Assembly: GCF_000003195.3 (NCBI RefSeq)
Contig: NC_012871.2
Location: 6,807,997 to 6,871,996, forward strand
Direction of reading: 5' to 3'
DNA: 64,000 bases
From: Sorghum bicolor
Lineage: Eukaryota > Streptophyta > Magnoliopsida > Poales > Poaceae
The position numbers and the translations under genes are program-made. Of the stretch, positions 59,089-64,000 are shown in pieces; position 1 is the first letter of the stretch; each line of letters opens with the position of its first letter. The notes under the pieces were generated by a model, which did no database searches, was not told the DNA's origin, and saw only the letters and a program-made list of their open reading frames with translations.

Positions 59089-62000
59089 TGAAAGCCCTAG
59101 TTTGGTTTTAGATAATTGATGAAACCTAGGACTAATCATTGTGCTAAGTGTGTAGGCATGAAATGATGAGTCCCATGCCAAGTGGTGGAGCGAGAGATGA
59201 TCGTTGTGATGATGTTGATGATCACAAGATGATCAAGTGCTGAATATGGAAAAGAAGAAAGAGAAAAACAAAACCCGGTTGATCAAGGCAAAGGTATAAC
59301 ATAGGGCTTTGGTTTTGGTGATTAAGACACCATAGAGGGTGTGATCAAACTTAGGATAGATAGCCATACTATGAAGAGGGGAATTTCAAGGCTAAATCGG
59401 TTATCAAGTGCCACTAGGTGAATTCATATGATATGCATTTGGAACCTAGTGTGCTAACACTAACCCTTGAAAATATTTATGAAAATAAGCTAACACATGT
59501 GCACAAGGTGATAAACTTGGTGGTTAGCACCTATGAGAAAGGGTTGAAGAAGTGGCATAGTCGCGATAGTGTTTCTTACTAAGAAACACTAACCAGACAC
59601 TGGTTAGGGAGCGACCAGATGATGGGGCTATGTCCGGTCAATACTATAGATTGTGCTCAAAGACAGAAAGTAAGGTTTGAGTACTCGACGCCAGCTTCGG
59701 CGCATCCGATCACTTGTTGGGTGAAGTAGACACTAAGGACCAGATGTCAAGGGGATAAGTCTGGTCAAGGTGGTGTGGCGCGAGTGTGCAAGCAGTGAGG
59801 GGCCAGACGTAGGACTGAGTCTGGTCACCATGGACCAGACACGTTCAGTCACGGTTTGGTTATTTTCTGAGCTCTTTGAGTAGCGACTGAACTCTAGGGT
59901 CCAGCACCTAGTCACTTTTGTGAGGTGTGTTTGGTCAACCTTTAACAACTTGTGATTTGTTTTGACCATTGAGATCCAACACACTAAGTTCAAAGAGTAG
60001 GACACATGGCAGCGATCTGAGCACGAGATGTTGGGGGCATGCGTTTGGTCACCCCCACCTACATGTCTAGTCATTGTGTAGGTTGTTTGACTCGAGAGCC
60101 AATGACTCTATTCTTTTAGGGAGCTTATAAATAGTGTTTGGTCAGCTCTTGAGTGAATCTCTTGGCACTTTAACATACTTGACATCCGTGTGAGCCTAAG
60201 CAAACACCTATTCATCTCCATCATTGATTCATCATCATAATGAGATTAGAAGTGATTCTAAGTGCATTTGCTTGACTCATTATATCTAATGGCACTTAGG
60301 GATCGTTTGAGTTGTAGATTTCTTGTTACTCTTGGTGGTTGCCGCCACCAAGATGGTTTAGAGCAGCTGAAGGCACTACTACAAAAATCTTTTGCGAGAC
60401 GTTTTGGAATTATTTTTGGAGGCGGGCAACACTTTTAATCATCTCGGTTAATGCCTGGATTAACTGAGGCGGTTATTTTTTATTAACCGAGGCGTTTAAA
60501 AATAACCGTCTCTTAAAATCAATTAACCACAGTAGTCATTACAAGAGGCCCACCTCCAAAAATACCTCCATTTTCGGAGGTGGGCCTCTTACAAAGGTCC
60601 GCCTCGGTTAATAGTGGTCGAGCCCAGTTACTACCACTGAAGCCCATATGAGCCTAGTTTCTATCTCTGAGTATATATATGAAAGAAAACCCTAACCTAC
60701 CCACCTCACCTCCCTCTCCCAGCCAACACTCAATGCTCCTGTCTCCAGCGCTCGCTCCCCACCACTCCTCCTTCCCTCTATCTTCACCCACACATCTCCA
60801 TAGCAGAGCGACGCCTCCCCTCCCCTCCCGTCTCCAGTGCACGACCATGGCAGGGTGCACGGCACGGCCATGGTGATTCTCCGACGCGCGGGGGGCATGC
60901 TGTCGGCGGGCGAACTAGGACATGGTGCTTAGGGGCTCAGGGCGCAATGACGATGGCACACCGGCTTCTTTTGCGGTGGTGGCGCCCCTCCCTCACCGGC
61001 CATGGATCTGACGGTGTTTCCTCTCCTCCCCCCCTCTCCTCCGACAGCGGCGCGTGCAAGGTGTCTAGATCCGGCAACGAGGAGCACATGGAGCTCAGGG
61101 AGGCAGAGTGCCTCCAACACCGCCTGATCCGGCAAGGAGGGCACTGGATCTGGTGAGGAGGAGCCGCATCCGATGGGGAGGGCTCGTGTGGCCGCGATGG
61201 CGGTGCGTAGGGGTGCTGGCGGTGCCGTGAAGCACAGACCAAGCCCAGTTTGGTTTCGAGCTTTTTTCTTTTTTTTTTATTTTCATTAACCGTGGTGGGC
61301 AACTAATCCGCCTCGGTAAAATAGTGATTTACCGTGACCTTATCTTCGAGGCAGATGGGTTGCCCGCCTCGGTAAACCTTTTTTGCCCATATTGCAAAAA
61401 GTTTAATGTAGTAGTGAGGGTTGTGGCAAGAGTTGGTGATTGTTCTTGATCACCTCTTGGTGATTGTGAGGGGTTCTTGTGCTTTTCTCGGTAGAGCACC
61501 AAAGTCTAGTGCATTGCATGTGTCATTGAGCTATCTCACTTGTGGGTAGGTTCTTATGGTGTCCCACATGAGGACAAGCTTCATGCTATACCTCTTAGCC
61601 GTAGAACCACCAAGTATTGGTCGACACAATGGGGACTAGCATGTCGGTAAGCACATGAACCTTAGGAGAAAAATATTGTGTCTCTTTCCATCTTTGGTAT
61701 TCTTCTGGTGATTGTATTAGCTACTTATTGGTTGGTTCATTTCCTCGATACGGTGGTATATCGATCACTCCTCTCCTTTATGTATCGCAAACTAGTGTAG
61801 CTTACTTCCTTGTGTAGATACTTTAGATAGCTCACTAGTGTAAGTAGTGACTTAGCAAGTGTGTGCTTAGTGATCATAGCAACTAGAATTGCTTGGATAG
61901 GTGGTTTGCAACCCCCTTGGTAGAGCTAGAGCAAAAGACTTCACTTAGTGTTTATCTAACTTGTGCTCTAGTGTTTTCTAGATTTTAAATTAGGCTATTG
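59089..62000 (+). mobile_element. LTR-like block of a long-LTR retrotransposon
   Basis: Starts near TGAAAGCCCTAGTTTGGTTT and contains repeated ACCAGA, GGTCAGCTC and TTTGGTCA phrases typical of long grass LTRs. The later part (61417-62000) is T-rich with CTTGTGCTCTAGTGTTTTCT. It is split by the CACTA element at 60374-61416. No internal coding region and no second copy are in the window. Superfamily (copia suspected) and the right end are uncertain. Confidence 0.5.
60374..61416. mobile_element. CACTA (En/Spm) non-autonomous element
   Basis: 1043 bp. It begins CACTACTACAAAAATC and ends AGTTTAATGTAGTAGTG, with AGG target duplications at 60371-60373 and 61417-61419. Removing it rejoins CAGCTGAAGG with GTTGTGGCAAGAG in the surrounding LTR. 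Subterminal repeats such as CGCCTCGGTTAA and CCGCCTCGGTAAA recur at both ends. The GC-rich middle (60690-61200) may be captured host sequence but has no recognisable domain. No transposase. Confidence 0.9.
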
Positions 62001-62555
62001 TTGGCATCTCTAACGTCAGCTTAGTTACTAGGTTGTCATCCCTAGCAGCGATGCTATAAATGCGTGAGGTTGGTATTTAATAAACTAAACTCTTGATATG
62101 ATAAATAATATAAAGGTAATCCACAAGCACACAGATCAAATACCATTGTAGCACTTCATCGGAAGTATTCCAGGTATCGTTATTTATAATTTAACTCAGA
62201 GAGGAGCTAAGGAGGAGGCTCAAAGATGGATTTGTCAAATATGATTACTAATGAGGAAACCAATCACATAGTCACTTGCTAAGGCAGGGGTGAGCCAATA
62301 ATCTAAAGATAATAATGATAAGGATAATAATGATAACCTAGAGATTAGAAATAGACTACTCATCATATTAGTAGGCAAACAAGAGATTAGTCAATAGATT
62401 GAATTCTTAAGTAGCAACTAATTTACTAATCTACTCTAACATATATACAATCATGTATAGCATAATCACTTTGAATTCATGCATAAGAAATATTAGCAAA
62501 GAAAATCATGAACAAAGCAAGACAATCCTTGTAATATCGTTCTATTATCGTTATT
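62001..62555. other. AT-rich spacer between LTR blocks
   Basis: A GATAATAATGATAA-type repeat lies near 62308-62335. No gene is seen. Confidence 0.35.
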
Positions 62556-64000
62556 TGTAACACCCTAAATTTTGCTTCTTTGAAAATAGAGCTAAAGTAA
62601 TTTATTTTTGTATTTTTGTGCTCATGAAAATATAGGAAAAATAATATTTTTTATTAAATTAAAATTTATCATAAGGCTTAGCAATATTATTATGCATACA
62701 TGCTGGTGCATATGTTTTGATGTAATGCTTGTTGCTCCTTTATGTGTTGATAGTAAGAAAAATATTTAAAATACGTTTAGTAGATCGATCTTCCTTATTC
62801 GGCACGTATTTATCTTTTATCTACAACCAAATTCCTTGTTTCTAAGCTCAAGTTTTTATTAGGAGTTTTCTAAAATATTTTCTTTGTCACTCAAAGCACT
62901 TCTTTTAGTTCCTCATCCATCAAGCAATCACTACAAACTTTCGGGAATTTTGCCAGCTTCTGTTCTCACTTTTCTGTAAGCATGATCTAATTTTTAGATG
63001 CTCCAAATTATCTCATCATGAGCTCCAAATACTTTATTTAGAGTCTTCATCTTCCATAATGTCTCCAAGAATTTTTCCTAAATTATTGGAGCTTTCGGAG
63101 TACTTTTGCGGCTTAAATAGTAATTCTGGACTTTTGTAGAATTATTTTATCCACAAAATTAATTAATTTCGAAAATAATAAATCCCTTATTTTCCACCAA
63201 CTATCAAAGGCATTTGTCTTTATTTACTAATGGGCTTTAATAATTTATTAGGCCTATTAGTAAAGATGAAGGTCGCAACATCAATTAATACCACATTGCT
63301 AATTGATGTGGATGTGAAGAGTTTTTCTCCCTATATATATGTACCAACCCCTTAGGCAAAGTACATCAAAGGCTATCATATGGGAAGCCTCTAATTTGTG
63401 AATTCCTAAGGTAGTAAAATAAAATTTATATTTTCTTCTCTACAACGTGATCGCCATCGTCTCGCCTATACACGACATCTACGAACGGTCGGGTGCTCCG
63501 GCGTTGCTGTAGCTCCAAGAAAGCGTCACTGTCGGTGAACCTACTCCCTGTGCACCAACGTAAGCCCCAATCACTTTGTCTTTCACTTTGGAAAACACAA
63601 ACAGCTCGGTTTTAGATTAAAAATACTCTTTCACTATTTACAGAATTGCCACTGACTTTCTTTTGGCCATAAAATATTCATCTTAACTCCGTTTTGACCC
63701 ATTCAAATTGCGTTGGATTCGTATTAATAAGCTCTACATGTTAGAAAACTTAATTCACCAGTTTGAAACTTTTAAATTTCGTGACCTTAATTAATTAATT
63801 GATTTTCTATATAAAATCGTAGAAAATTCATAACTTCTTCGTTTTAACTCCGTTTTTCGTGACCTTTACGTCTATGAAATCGTAGCGATGCGTAGAATCA
63901 TTTTATAAACTTTTCATACTATTTTTATATGATTGGTGTACTGTTCTAATTGTAGCCTTGTTTGCTTCGTGTATGTTTGTCTCCGTTTGTTTGTGTGATC
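62556..64000 (+). mobile_element. probable gypsy-type LTR, truncated by window edge
   Basis: Begins TGTAACACCCTAAATTTTG, a start I associate with grass gypsy LTRs. A TATA-like CCTATATATATGTACC is near 63332-63347, followed by a GC-richer leader. No LTR end, primer-binding site or coding region is reached before 64000. Confidence 0.5.

Noticed and set aside
59089..62000. Calling a complete copia retrotransposon
   Set aside because: No gag, integrase or reverse transcriptase is seen in this block and no second LTR lies in the window; only LTR-like text supports it.

Overview
This is nuclear DNA of a grass, most likely sorghum or a close panicoid relative. The evidence is GC-rich first exons joined to AT-rich introns, GT-AG introns throughout, and about fifteen copies of a roughly 240-bp GGCCTTGTTTAG miniature element with TTA or TAA target duplications, a family I associate with sorghum-type genomes. 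The species call is inference. Four loci look functional or could be: two galactosyltransferases, a Rab GTPase and an ERF factor. A prolyl 4-hydroxylase is cut by the left window edge.

Layout. 1-4.9 kb: two tandem copies of the 5' part of a prolyl 4-hydroxylase gene (minus strand). The left copy runs off the window. The right copy is broken by a 7-bp micro-duplication and carries MITE insertions missing from its sister. 5-8 kb: foldback and Tourist-like elements. 8.1-12.2 kb: seven-exon galectin-domain GT31 galactosyltransferase (GALT-A, 665 aa). 13-17.7 kb: MITE-dense spacer with a LINE relic and a hAT-like element. 18.5-22.3 kb: eight-exon RABE/Rab8 GTPase (216 aa). 25.4-29.2 kb: second galactosyltransferase (GALT-B, 682 aa) with the same exon phases as GALT-A. 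30.3-33.8 kb: inverted repeats flanking a plastid rpoC2 fragment, then a solo LTR inside a MITE. 33.9-37.2 kb: a near-perfect hairpin, F-box-associated and AP2 gene fragments, and a broken FAR1-like gene with three E2F-type motifs upstream. 38.6-40.8 kb: unexplained tandem duplication. 41-50 kb: transposon-rich, no convincing gene. 50.3-51.3 kb: intronless ERF group IX factor. 52-57 kb: MITEs and long TA tracts. 57-64 kb: decayed Ty3/gypsy polyprotein, an LTR-like block with a nested CACTA element, and the start of another LTR.

Genes together. Prolyl 4-hydroxylase makes hydroxyproline. Galectin-domain GT31 enzymes of the GALT2-6 type add the first galactose to hydroxyproline of arabinogalactan proteins. 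RABE GTPases drive Golgi-to-plasma-membrane traffic. All lie on the minus strand within 29 kb, so the left half of the window could be a loose cell-wall glycoprotein modification and secretion neighbourhood. Chance co-location is not excluded.

All exon boundaries were read by eye from splice signals and reading-frame continuity. No expression data or database search was available.
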